In this document: positions 17,569 to 25,709 of the stretch, in pieces | Numbering within the stretch: position 1 is the first letter of the stretch | Layout: every line of letters begins with the position of its first letter | Source: CAZVEE01 sp964625525 | Lineage (GTDB): Bacteria; Pseudomonadota; Alphaproteobacteria; JAJFIK01 | DNA: 48,507 bases | Reading direction: 5' to 3' | Assembly: GCA_964625525.1 (NCBI GenBank) | Contig: CAZVEE010000019.1 | Location: 1-48,507, forward strand | Made by a program: the position numbers and the translations under genes | Notes under the pieces: model-generated | What the model was told of the DNA's origin: nothing | Seen by the model: only the letters and a program-made list of their open reading frames with translations | The model's database searches: none

Positions 17569-18711
17569 ATGGCGCAGGCGCGCACAGTTCTTGGCATGAT
17601 CAGCGGCACGTCCATGGACGGCATTGATCTGGCCGTGCTCACCACCGACGGCGAGACGGTGATCGAGCCGGGCCCTGTCATGGCCGCGCCCTATGCGCCC
17701 CAGACCCAAGCCGCGTTGCGCGCCGCCCTGGACGTGGCCGGCGAGATCCTGGCTGGCGGGCCGCCCGATGCGGCGCCGGTGCGCGCGGCCTGGCAGGCGG
17801 CCGGCGCCGGTGTGACGGCCGATCATGCAGCGGCCCTGAGCGCCTTTGCCGCCACCTATCCCGACATCTGGGCCCAGGTGGATCTTGTGGGCTTTCATGG
17901 TCAAACCGTGCTGCATGCGCCTGATCGGCGCCTCACAATTCAACTGGGCGACGCCGCAGCGCTGGCGCGCACGGTGGCGCGGCCTGTCGTGGGCGCCTTT
18001 CGCGCCGCCGATGTGGCGGCGGGCGGGCAGGGCGCGCCCTTCGCGCCGCTTTATCATCAGGCGCTGGTGGCGGGGTTGCGAGGGGCGCGGGGGCTGAGCA
18101 GCCCCGTCGCCGTGCTCAATATGGGCGGGGTTGGGAATATCACCTGGCTTGGATCCGGGGGCCGTATTCTGGCCTTCGATACCGGGCCAGCCAATGGCCC
18201 CACCGATGATTGGGTGCACGCTCATACGGGCGCCACCATGGATGTAGATGGGCGCCTCGCGGCAGCGGGTCAGATCCATGAGGACCGGATCGCGGCGCTT
18301 GCAGGCCACCCCTATATGCACCGCCAGCCGCCAAAATCCCTCGACCGGCTCGACTTCACGGCCGGGGTGGCGGACGGGTTGTCGCTGCAGGATGGCGCGG
18401 CGACGCTGACGGCGGTGTCGGCGGAAGCGGTGCGTCTGGCGCTTCCCCATCTGCCCGAGCCTCCCGTGCTGTGGATCGTCTGCGGTGGTGGCCGACGCAA
18501 TCCGGTGCTCATGCGGGAGCTGGCCGCACGCCTGCCGGGCCTGGTCGAGCCGGCGGAAGCGGCGGGCTGGCGCGGCGATGATCTGGAGGCAGAGTTGATC
18601 GCATATCTCGCTGTGCGCTCCGTGCGCGGCCTGCCGCTCAGCCTGCCCGAAACCACGGGCGTGCCGGCACCGTGTCCGGGCGGTCTTCTGCATGAACCGT
18701 CCGGACTCTGA
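17569..18711 (+). CDS. anmK: Anhydro-N-acetylmuramic acid kinase
   Basis: 380 aa from ATG 17569, with AGGGTGG upstream. The frame is open further upstream, but homologues begin with this 'MISGTSMDGIDLAVL'. The ATP-binding and substrate motifs are present: 'GTSMDGID' at about 12-19, 'GFHGQTVLHAP', 'LNMGGVGNITWL', 'FDTGPANGPTDDW' and 'VCGGGRRNPVLM'. The enzyme hydrolyses and phosphorylates 1,6-anhydro-MurNAc to MurNAc-6-phosphate in peptidoglycan recycling. It is divergent from tyrS and ends close to a convergent gene. Confidence 0.97.
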   Translation: MAQARTVLGMISGTSMDGIDLAVLTTDGETVIEPGPVMAAPYAPQTQAALRAALDVAGEILAGGPPDAAPVRAAWQAAGAGVTADHAAALSAFAATYPDIWAQVDLVGFHGQTVLHAPDRRLTIQLGDAAALARTVARPVVGAFRAADVAAGGQGAPFAPLYHQALVAGLRGARGLSSPVAVLNMGGVGNITWLGSGGRILAFDTGPANGPTDDWVHAHTGATMDVDGRLAAAGQIHEDRIAALAGHPYMHRQPPKSLDRLDFTAGVADGLSLQDGAATLTAVSAEAVRLALPHLPEPPVLWIVCGGGRRNPVLMRELAARLPGLVEPAEAAGWRGDDLEAELIAYLAVRSVRGLPLSLPETTGVPAPCPGGLLHEPSGL

Positions 18712-18731
18712 ACGTCAAAGCGCTCTTAAAG

Positions 18732-19301
18732 TCACAGTGGCGGCAACACTTCAATGGTTTCTGCCAGCAGCGGTCCGTCCTGGGCGACCAGCATATTGTG
18801 CCGTGCATAGAGCACCGGCGGCAGGGCGGTGAGCCCCAGCGCCTGGGCCATGGTCTCATCCGGCGTCACGGCTAACAAGGATCGCAGGCGGCTGGTGAAG
18901 GCGCGGCCTATTTCGCGCAAGAGCGCGCCAAAGGGCACGCGCCCCTCGCGGATCTGAGCCTGTGCGTCTGCTGGAAAGGCGTCCATGGGGATGCGGATCA
19001 GCGCAAGCTGCACCGGCCGGCCGGCCGGCTGTGTGTGCAACACCACTTTGCGGGCATAGAAGCCGGGCGCATCCCGCTCGCCCAAGACGGTAACGCCCAG
19101 GCGGGTCTCGAAATGCGCGCTGAGGGCTGCCGTCATCGTGCCGCTGTGATCCAGAAGCGTGCGCGCCGTTGCCGGCAGCGCGCCGGCGGTGATGATCTCG
19201 GCATGTAGGCCAGGGGCGCCGTCCAGGCTCCATAACGGTGTGAGCGCGGTGCCGCTGGACAGCTCTCCAGAAGGGGGGACCGTGACATCCGGGGCGATCA
19301 T
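18732..19301 (-). CDS. Chorismate pyruvate-lyase/UTRA-fold protein
   Basis: 189 aa, no signal peptide. The pattern resembles the chorismate lyase-like fold: 'LLDHSGTMTAALSAHF' near residue 50, 'RKVVLHT' then 'ALIRIPMDAF', a central 'GRVPFGALLREI', and an end 'LYARHNMLVAQDGPLLAETIEVLP' (shared with UTRA effector domains). A true UbiC would make 4-hydroxybenzoate for ubiquinone. Here there is no ubiA neighbour and the catalytic residues cannot be confirmed by eye, so only the fold is proposed. It is convergent with anmK. Confidence 0.6.
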   Translation of the reverse strand: MIAPDVTVPPSGELSSGTALTPLWSLDGAPGLHAEIITAGALPATARTLLDHSGTMTAALSAHFETRLGVTVLGERDAPGFYARKVVLHTQPAGRPVQLALIRIPMDAFPADAQAQIREGRVPFGALLREIGRAFTSRLRSLLAVTPDETMAQALGLTALPPVLYARHNMLVAQDGPLLAETIEVLPPL

Positions 19302-19427
19302 GCGGTGTTCCGCTCTTGAGGCAGGGGGGCTTACACGAGCACTCTACCATGGCGGGGGCGGTTGGGACCCGCCGCAGTCCAAGTGCCGCAGGTCCCAGAC
19401 GGCGATCAAAGGACGGTGATCAAACGG

Positions 19428-20102
19428 TTAGGGCTTGTCCGGTTCCGGCAGCGCCGCGGGCGCCGGGTTCAGGCGCTTGTCCAGGTAGCCTTCCACATTG
19501 CCGATCAACTCGTCGATATGCTGCTCGAAAAAGTGATTGGCGCCGGGGATGGTCTCATAATCGATTGTAATGCCCTTTTGGGTCTTCAGCCGCTCGGCGA
19601 GCTTCTCCACATCGGCTGCTGGAACCACCTGGTCGGCGCTGCCATGCACGATCAGGCCCGAGGCCGGACAGGGCGCGAGGAAGGAGAAGTCATAGGTGTT
19701 GGCGGGCGGTGCAACCGAGATGAACCCGGAAATCTCTGGCCGGCGCATCAGCAGTTGCATGGAAATCCAGGCGCCGAAGGAAAAGCCCGCGATCCAGCAC
19801 TGGGCCGCGTTCTGGTTCACCGCCTGCAGCCAATCGAGTGCCGCGGCCGCGTCGGACAGTTCGCCGATGCCGCTGTCGAAGTCGCCTTGGCTGCGTCCGA
19901 CGCCGCGAAAATTGAACCGCAGCACCGAAAAGCCGCGCCGTTGAAAGGTGTAGAACAGATCGTAAACCACGCGATTGTTCATGGAGCCGCCATAAAGCGA
20001 ATGCGGATGCAGGATCAGCGCGATCGGCGCATTGGGAGCGTCTTGATGCTGGTAGCGCCCTTCAAGGCGGCCGGCGGGACCGGTGAAAATGATCTCAGGC
20101 AT
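19428..20102 (-). CDS. Alpha/beta hydrolase next to the SUF operon
   Basis: 224 aa, cytoplasmic. The alpha/beta-hydrolase core is clear: oxyanion region 'LILHPHSLYGGSMNN', 'LRFNFRGVGRSQG', nucleophile elbow 'GFSFGAW' (Ser), acid in 'HGSADQVVP' (Asp) and base in 'GANHFF' (His). It resembles the small dienelactone-hydrolase-like esterases often found beside Rrf2/SUF genes in alphaproteobacteria. The substrate is unknown. It is transcribed divergently from the Rrf2 regulator, across the 20.1-20.4 kb control region, so the regulator might also affect it (inference). Confidence 0.88.
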   Translation of the reverse strand: MPEIIFTGPAGRLEGRYQHQDAPNAPIALILHPHSLYGGSMNNRVVYDLFYTFQRRGFSVLRFNFRGVGRSQGDFDSGIGELSDAAAALDWLQAVNQNAAQCWIAGFSFGAWISMQLLMRRPEISGFISVAPPANTYDFSFLAPCPASGLIVHGSADQVVPAADVEKLAERLKTQKGITIDYETIPGANHFFEQHIDELIGNVEGYLDKRLNPAPAALPEPDKP

Positions 20103-20171
20103 GGTCTGGCACGCACCTTCGCGGTTGATGACGGGCGCGGATCAGTGGTCCTGCAGCCCTATGTCCTAGTG

Positions 20172-20194
20172 GAATGGTTGGTTATAAACCATTC
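20172..20194. promoter_or_regulatory. Palindrome in the SUF control region
   Basis: GAATGGTT (20172-20179) and AACCATTC (20187-20194) form a perfect 8-bp inverted repeat with a 7-nt AT-rich centre. It lies between the divergent alpha/beta hydrolase and Rrf2 genes. The size suits a dimeric regulator, possibly the Rrf2 protein itself, but it does not clearly match published IscR boxes. Confidence 0.35.
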
Positions 20195-20242
20195 GTGACA
20201 GATACTTCGGCACAGACATGATGCAAATCGGGCATCTAAAAC

Positions 20243-20270
20243 TTGACCAGCGCACTCAGGAAATTATCTC
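20243..20270 (+). promoter_or_regulatory. Candidate promoter of the SUF operon
   Basis: TTGACC (20243-20248) matches the -35 consensus in five of six bases. TATCTC (20265-20270) lies 16 nt on as a weak -10. It sits about 140 nt before the regulator ATG, and a second promoter nearer the gene cannot be excluded. Confidence 0.3.
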
Positions 20271-20407
20271 TAGCACTGACAGGCACTGCCGCCGCGTCGC
20301 TCAAGGCGCGGGTTCTAGCACACTTCCACCGTTGCGGGGCAAGTCCCGGCACGGTTCAGGGGTATAGGCGGCAGCGCTAGCGGGATGTGCACTCGTGGAG
20401 AAGTGCG

Positions 20408-20887
20408 ATGAAGTTGAGCACGCGCGGCCGTTATGCGGTGATGGCGATGGCGGATCTGGCCCGTTCGCAAGGCGAGCGGCCCGTGGCCCTGGCCGATATC
20501 GCGGCGCGCCAGGAGATTTCTCTATCCTATCTCGAACAATTGTTCGCGAAATTGCGACGGGGCGAATTGGTGCGCTCGGTGCGCGGGCCCGGCGGCGGCT
20601 ATCGCTTGGCGCGGGCACCCGAAGAAACCCGCATTTCCGACATTATCCTGGCTGTGGACGAGCCGATTAAAGCCACCCGCTGTGATGTGGCCTCCTCGAA
20701 AGGCTGCACCGGCAAGGGTCGCTGCATCACCCATGATCTGTGGGAAGAGCTGACCCGTCAGATCCACCTGTTCCTCAGTTCTGTGTCACTGGCGGATGTG
20801 GTGCAGCGCCGGGTGCTGGGACGCAGCGCGCTGGCGTTCGATCCCAGCCCGCGTGAGGTGGCCAATTTCATGGCGGCAGGGGAGTAA
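20408..20887 (+). CDS. iscR: Rrf2-family Fe-S regulator (IscR-like) of the SUF operon
   Basis: 159 aa from ATG 20408, with GGAG 8 nt upstream. An N-terminal winged helix (about 1-70, 'MKLSTRGRYAVMAMADLA', 'ISLSYLEQLFAKLRR', 'RGPGGGYRLA') binds DNA. Three cysteines, C92, C100 and C106, with a nearby H109, match the 2Fe-2S site of IscR except for two extra residues between the first two. The family senses Fe-S status and represses or activates cluster-assembly genes. As first gene, 3 nt before the desulfurase start, it almost certainly controls this operon. Confidence 0.93.
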   Translation: MKLSTRGRYAVMAMADLARSQGERPVALADIAARQEISLSYLEQLFAKLRRGELVRSVRGPGGGYRLARAPEETRISDIILAVDEPIKATRCDVASSKGCTGKGRCITHDLWEELTRQIHLFLSSVSLADVVQRRVLGRSALAFDPSPREVANFMAAGE

Positions 20888-20890
20888 GGC

Positions 20891-22039
20891 GTGAGCATCG
20901 CCTATCTCGACCATAACGCCACGGCGCCGCTGCGCCCCAGCGTGCGCGACGCGATGCTTGCAGCGCTGGACGAGGCGGGGAACCCGTCTTCGGTGCACCG
21001 GCCGGGGCGCAAGGCGCGCGGGCTTGTGGAAGCGGCGCGAGTGCGCTTGGCGGCTCATCTGGGTGTGAAGCCCCAGGAGATTGTGTTCACCAGCGGGGGC
21101 ACGGAAGCGAACAATCTGGCGTTGGAGGGGGTCGTCCGGGCCGGCCGCGCCGACGGTGTCATCGTCAGCGGCGGCGAGCATGACTCGGTCTTGGCTGTCG
21201 CCCGCGACCTGGGCGTGCCGGTGGAGACCGCGCCGCTTCTGCCGTCGGGACTTGTTGACGCGGAAGCCTTGGCGGCGCTGCTGGCGCGGTGGCACACCGA
21301 ACAACGGCGCCCGCTTGTTTCGCTCATGCTCGCGAATAACGAGACAGGCGTTGTGCAGCCCATTGCCCAGTTTGCCGCGTTGGTTCACGAGGCGGGCGGT
21401 CTTCTGCACACGGATGCGGTGCAGATGCTGGGCAAGCGAGCCTGGCGCGCAGGCGATCTCGACGCGGATCTGATCACCTTGTCAGCGCATAAATGCGGCG
21501 GGCCGAAAGGCGTTGGTGCGCTCGTTGTGCGCGAAGGCCTGGCGCTGACGGCGCGCCAGCGCGGCGGTGGCCAGGAACTCGGCCGCCGATCGGGCACGGA
21601 GAATGTTGCCGCGATCGCGGGCTTTGGCGCGTTGATTGAAACTTTGGACGCGCATACGGACGAAACCGGGCGCATCGAAAGTTTGCGCGACCATATGGAG
21701 CAGCGTCTGCGCGCGGCCGCCCCGGACATCACAATTTTTGGAATGGACGCGCCGCGTCTTGCCAACACCTCCGCTTTTGCGGTACACGGACTTTCCGCCG
21801 AGACTCAGGTTATGGCGCTCGATTTGGCGGGCGTTGCCGTGAGCGCGGGATCCGCCTGTTCCAGCGGCAAAGTGACACCCAGCCATGTGCTTCAGGCCAT
21901 GGGCGCCGATGTGGCGCTGACCGGCGCCGCCATTCGCGTCAGCCTGGGCTGGACGACAAGCGAGACCGATATAGATCGGCTGGTCAGTGCGTGGACGGAT
22001 CACAGAAATCGGATGAGCGCCCGCCGCAAAGCGGGCTGA
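20891..22039 (+). CDS. Cysteine desulfurase, NifS/IscS-like
   Basis: 382 aa, GTG start 3 nt after the regulator's stop. This PLP enzyme takes sulfur from cysteine as a persulfide. Motifs: 'AYLDHNATAPL' at the N-terminus, the 'GGEHDSVL' PLP region, PLP-lysine K201 in 'SAHKCGGPKG', and persulfide Cys323 in 'SAGSACSSGKVTPSHVL'. It is class I (IscS/NifS) by its long active-site loop, whereas the later sufS gene encodes a class II enzyme, so the operon has two desulfurases. This arrangement is common in alphaproteobacterial SUF operons. Confidence 0.95.
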   Translation: MSIAYLDHNATAPLRPSVRDAMLAALDEAGNPSSVHRPGRKARGLVEAARVRLAAHLGVKPQEIVFTSGGTEANNLALEGVVRAGRADGVIVSGGEHDSVLAVARDLGVPVETAPLLPSGLVDAEALAALLARWHTEQRRPLVSLMLANNETGVVQPIAQFAALVHEAGGLLHTDAVQMLGKRAWRAGDLDADLITLSAHKCGGPKGVGALVVREGLALTARQRGGGQELGRRSGTENVAAIAGFGALIETLDAHTDETGRIESLRDHMEQRLRAAAPDITIFGMDAPRLANTSAFAVHGLSAETQVMALDLAGVAVSAGSACSSGKVTPSHVLQAMGADVALTGAAIRVSLGWTTSETDIDRLVSAWTDHRNRMSARRKAG

Positions 22040-22057
22040 GCGAGCGAGGAGAAGGCC

Positions 22058-23512
22058 ATGGCGCCTGTACAGGACACCATCGACGAGGTCAAAAAGCTCG
22101 GCGACCGGTACAAATACGGTTTTATCACCGATATCGAAGCGGACCGCGCGCCCAAGGGCCTGAACGAAGACATCATCCGGTTCATTTCCGCCAAGAAGGA
22201 AGAACCGGAATGGATGACCGAGTGGCGTCTGGCTGCGTTTGCCCGCTGGCAGCAGATGGATGAGCCCAACTGGGCCAAAGTCGGCTATCCGCCCATCGAT
22301 TACGATGATGCCTATTACTATTCCGCACCGAAACTGCCGGGCGACGGGCCAAAAAGCCTGGACGAGGTGGACCCGGAATTGCTGCGCACCTACGAAAAAC
22401 TCGGCATTCCGCTCGCCGAGCAGGAACGCCTTGCGGGTGTCGCCGTCGACGCGGTCTTTGACAGCGTCTCGGTGGTGACCACATTCAAAGAAAAGCTCGC
22501 CGAAGCCGGTGTGATTTTCTGTCCCATTTCCGAAGCCATCCGGACCCATCCCGAACTGGTGCGGAAATATCTGGGCTCGGTGGTGCCGATCACAGATAAT
22601 TTCTTTGCCACTTTGAACTCGGCTGTCTTCACCGATGGCTCGTTTGTCTACATCCCCAAGGGCGTGCGTTGCCCCATGGAGTTGTCCACTTATTTCCGCA
22701 TCAATGATGCGAATACGGGGCAGTTCGAGCGCACACTGATCATCGCGGATGAAGGCTCTTATGTAAGCTATCTGGAAGGCTGCACCGCGCCCATGCGCGA
22801 TGAGAACCAGTTGCATGCGGCCGTGGTGGAACTGATCGCGCTTGATGATGCGGAGATCAAATATTCCACCGTGCAGAACTGGTATCCAGGCGACGAGGAC
22901 GGTAAGGGCGGCATTTACAATTTCGTGACCAAGCGTGGCGCGTGCCGCGGCCGCAACTCCAAAATTTCCTGGACCCAGGTGGAAACCGGATCGGCTGTGA
23001 CCTGGAAATATCCCAGCTGCATCCTGCAAGGCGATAATTCGGTGGGCGAGTTCTACTCCATCGCCATCACCAACAACCATCAGCAGGCGGATACAGGCAC
23101 TAAGATGATCCATCTGGGCAAGAACACGCGCAGCCGGATCATCTCCAAGGGCATTTCCGCCGGTCAGGCGGACAACACCTATCGCGGCCTGGTCAGTGTC
23201 CATCCCAAAGCCAGCGGTGCGCGCAACTTCACTCAGTGTGACTCACTCCTGATCGGTGATCGCTGCGGCGCGCATACGGTGCCTTACATCGAAAGCCGCA
23301 ACCCCAGTGCCCAGATCGAGCACGAGGCCACCACCTCGAAAATCTCCGACGAGCAACTCTTCTATTGCTTGCAGCGGGGGATTGGCGAGGAAGAAGCTTT
23401 GGCACTGATCGTCAATGGCTTCGCGCGCGAGGTGTTGCAGCAACTGCCCATGGAATTCGCGGTGGAAGCGCAGAAACTGGTTGGGATCTCTCTGGAAGGC
23501 AGCGTCGGCTGA
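22058..23512 (+). CDS. sufB: SufB, Fe-S scaffold subunit
   Basis: 484 aa, close to the usual length of about 490. GAGGAGAAGG precedes the ATG. SufB with SufC and SufD forms the SufBC2D scaffold where Fe-S clusters are built. Conserved blocks are present: 'GSFVYIPKGVRCPMELSTYF', 'YLEGCTAPM', 'GRNSKISWTQVETGSA', 'SGARNFTQCDSLLIGD' and the terminal 'QLFYCLQRGIGEEEA'. The beta-helix core and C-terminal helices are complete. The gene follows the desulfurase by 18 nt. Confidence 0.98.
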   Translation: MAPVQDTIDEVKKLGDRYKYGFITDIEADRAPKGLNEDIIRFISAKKEEPEWMTEWRLAAFARWQQMDEPNWAKVGYPPIDYDDAYYYSAPKLPGDGPKSLDEVDPELLRTYEKLGIPLAEQERLAGVAVDAVFDSVSVVTTFKEKLAEAGVIFCPISEAIRTHPELVRKYLGSVVPITDNFFATLNSAVFTDGSFVYIPKGVRCPMELSTYFRINDANTGQFERTLIIADEGSYVSYLEGCTAPMRDENQLHAAVVELIALDDAEIKYSTVQNWYPGDEDGKGGIYNFVTKRGACRGRNSKISWTQVETGSAVTWKYPSCILQGDNSVGEFYSIAITNNHQQADTGTKMIHLGKNTRSRIISKGISAGQADNTYRGLVSVHPKASGARNFTQCDSLLIGDRCGAHTVPYIESRNPSAQIEHEATTSKISDEQLFYCLQRGIGEEEALALIVNGFAREVLQQLPMEFAVEAQKLVGISLEGSVG

Positions 23513-23536
23513 CGCTCCGGGCAAGGACGACAAGAT

Positions 23537-24286
23537 ATGTTGGATATTCGTGACTTGAAAGTCGAGGTGGACGGCAAGGAGATCCTCCAGGGTCTCAGCC
23601 TCTCGATAGGCGAAGGCGAGGTACACGCCATTATGGGCCCCAATGGTTCGGGCAAAAGCACGCTGTCCTACGTGCTGGCCGGGCGCGAGGGCTATGAGGT
23701 GACGGGCGGTTCCATCAGCTATCGCGGCGAGGACCTGCTGGAGATGGAGGCGGATGAACGCGCCGCCGCCGGTGTTTTTCTGGCCTTTCAGTATCCGCTC
23801 GAAATTCCGGGCGTCGCCACCATGACGTTCCTGCGCACCGCGCTCAACGCGCAGCGGAAGGCACGCGGCGAAGAAGAGCTGTCGCCGGTCGACTTTCTGA
23901 AACTCGCTCGCGCCAAAGCCAAGGCGCTCAACATCAATGACGAGATGCTGAAGCGTCCGCTCAATGTGGGCTTTTCAGGCGGCGAGAAGAAGCGCAATGA
24001 AATCTTGCAAATGGCCCTCCTGGAACCGCGGCTGATGGTGCTCGACGAGACCGACTCCGGCCTCGACATCGATGCGCTGAAGCTCGTCGCCGAAGGCGTC
24101 AACAGCTTGCGCGGCGCCGACCGCTCCATGCTTGTCATCACCCACTATCAGCGCCTGCTGAATTACATTGTGCCCGATCAGGTGCACATCCTTGCCAAGG
24201 GGCGCATCGTGCGCAGCGGCGGCAAGGAGTTGGCGCAGGAACTGGAAAATGTGGGCTACGAGAATCTGATCGCCAGCGCCGCGTAA
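23537..24286 (+). CDS. sufC: SufC, ABC-type ATPase of the SUF scaffold
   Basis: 249 aa. Walker A is 'GPNGSGKST' (34-42), the Q-loop 'LAFQYP', the ABC signature 'FSGGEKKRNE' (146-155) and Walker B 'LMVLDETDSGLDID' (166-179). The 'GGEKKR' signature and 'ETDSGLDID' are typical of SufC rather than transporters. It drives conformational change in SufBC2D during cluster assembly. Located 24 nt after sufB. Confidence 0.98.
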   Translation: MLDIRDLKVEVDGKEILQGLSLSIGEGEVHAIMGPNGSGKSTLSYVLAGREGYEVTGGSISYRGEDLLEMEADERAAAGVFLAFQYPLEIPGVATMTFLRTALNAQRKARGEEELSPVDFLKLARAKAKALNINDEMLKRPLNVGFSGGEKKRNEILQMALLEPRLMVLDETDSGLDIDALKLVAEGVNSLRGADRSMLVITHYQRLLNYIVPDQVHILAKGRIVRSGGKELAQELENVGYENLIASAA

Positions 24287-24314
24287 GGCGGGCCGCTAAA
24301 GGAGAGGTGACGGA

Positions 24315-25709
24315 ATGTCCGTACCCATATCATTGGGCGAGGCCGAGAAAGGCTTCATCGCCGATTACGATGCGCTAAAGGACAGCCTGCCTGGTGCTGG
24401 CCTTGATTGGCTCACGCAACGGCGCGATCGGGCGATGCAGGGGTTTGCCGTGTCCGGTCTGCCCCATCGTCGGGTTGAGGCGTGGAAATATTCGGATTTG
24501 CGCGCGGCCTTGAGCGCGCCTTTGCCGTCCGCTGGTGCTGAGGCGAGCGGCGATGGCGCGGACCTGCTGGCGGCTGATCCGTTCGCGGCTGTGGACGGGT
24601 GGCGGCTTGTGTTCGTGAATGGCGTGTTCCGGGCTGACCTGTCGGATCTGGCGGACCTGCCTGAAGGCGTGGATCTGCTGCCGGTGTCTGACGCGCTGGA
24701 CGGTGATGCGGCGTGGCTTGAGACGCTTATGGGCGAGCCGGAGCAGGGGGCGCACCACGCGGTGCAACAGCTCAATCTTGCTCTGGCGCGCGATGGTGTG
24801 GTGCTGCGCGTGGCTGAAGCGGTCACGCTGGAGCGTGCGGTGCGCATCGTCACGCTGGGCACGGATGAGGCGGCGGATCGGGCCGTGCATGTGCGCCATG
24901 CGGTGCTACTCGGTGCGGGCGCCAAGGCGACTATTCTGGAGAGCCATCTGGGGGTGCCGGACACCTCCCGCTTCACGACCGTGCGCACAGACACGGTCCT
25001 GGGCGAAGGGGCGGATCTTACCCATCTGAAAATTCAGGCCGACGGTAGGGGCGTGGTGCATATGGCCAGCACCGGCGTGACCTTGGGCGAGCGCGCCCGG
25101 TTCCAGGGTTTTGCCCTGACCAGCGGCGGGCGCATGACCCGTAACGAAGTGGTGACCCGCTTTGATGGTCCGCACGCCTATGTACATGTGGCCGGCGCCA
25201 GTCTGCTGGTGGATCGTCAGCACTGTGACAACACCATGGTCATCGACCATGCGGTCCCCGATTGCGAAAGCCATGAGCTGTTCAAGACCGTGGCGGCGGA
25301 CAAGGCGCGCGGCGTCTTCCAGGGCAAGATCATCGTGCGCAAGGATGCCCAGCGTACTGATGGCTATCAGCTCAGCCAGGCGCTGCTGCTCAGCCCCGGT
25401 GCGGAAGCCGATACCAAGCCCGAGCTTGAGATCTATGCGGATGACGTGAAATGCTCCCATGGCGCAACCATGGGCGAGTTGGACGCAGAGTCCATCTTCT
25501 ATCTGCGATCTCGCGGGATTGAGGAAGGCGAGGCCAAAGCGCTCCTCGTCGGTGCCTTCGTGACCGAAGCCATTGACGTGTTGCCTGAAGGCCCGGCGCG
25601 GACGTGCCTTGCGGCGCATGTGGAAGACTGGTTGATCCACAATCGGGGCCGTGTCACGGCCGCGGCAGTTGGCCAACATAACGGTTTGGAGACGGATAAT
25701 GGCGCATGA
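24315..25709 (+). CDS. sufD: SufD, SUF scaffold subunit
   Basis: 464 aa, start preceded by AAAGGAGAGG. It is paralogous to SufB and pairs with it in the SufBC2D complex; it is needed for iron entry. The N-terminal helical part has 'GLPHRRVEAWKYSDLR'. The beta-helix core and C-terminal SufBD signature follow, with 'CSHGATMGELDAESIFYLRSRG'-like residues near 385-410 and 'GEAKALLVGAFV' after it. The acidic N-terminal half is less conserved, as usual. Its stop lies 11 nt inside the sufS gene. Confidence 0.96.
   Translation: MSVPISLGEAEKGFIADYDALKDSLPGAGLDWLTQRRDRAMQGFAVSGLPHRRVEAWKYSDLRAALSAPLPSAGAEASGDGADLLAADPFAAVDGWRLVFVNGVFRADLSDLADLPEGVDLLPVSDALDGDAAWLETLMGEPEQGAHHAVQQLNLALARDGVVLRVAEAVTLERAVRIVTLGTDEAADRAVHVRHAVLLGAGAKATILESHLGVPDTSRFTTVRTDTVLGEGADLTHLKIQADGRGVVHMASTGVTLGERARFQGFALTSGGRMTRNEVVTRFDGPHAYVHVAGASLLVDRQHCDNTMVIDHAVPDCESHELFKTVAADKARGVFQGKIIVRKDAQRTDGYQLSQALLLSPGAEADTKPELEIYADDVKCSHGATMGELDAESIFYLRSRGIEEGEAKALLVGAFVTEAIDVLPEGPARTCLAAHVEDWLIHNRGRVTAAAVGQHNGLETDNGA

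Noticed and set aside
20103..20407. A classical IscR type 1 or type 2 box upstream of the Rrf2 gene
   Set aside because: No stretch matched either consensus well enough by eye; only the palindrome at 20172-20194 was kept.
21482..23203. 573-codon open frame antisense to the desulfurase and sufB genes
   Set aside because: It spans two unmistakable SUF genes and shows His/Arg/Gly-rich shadow composition without motifs.
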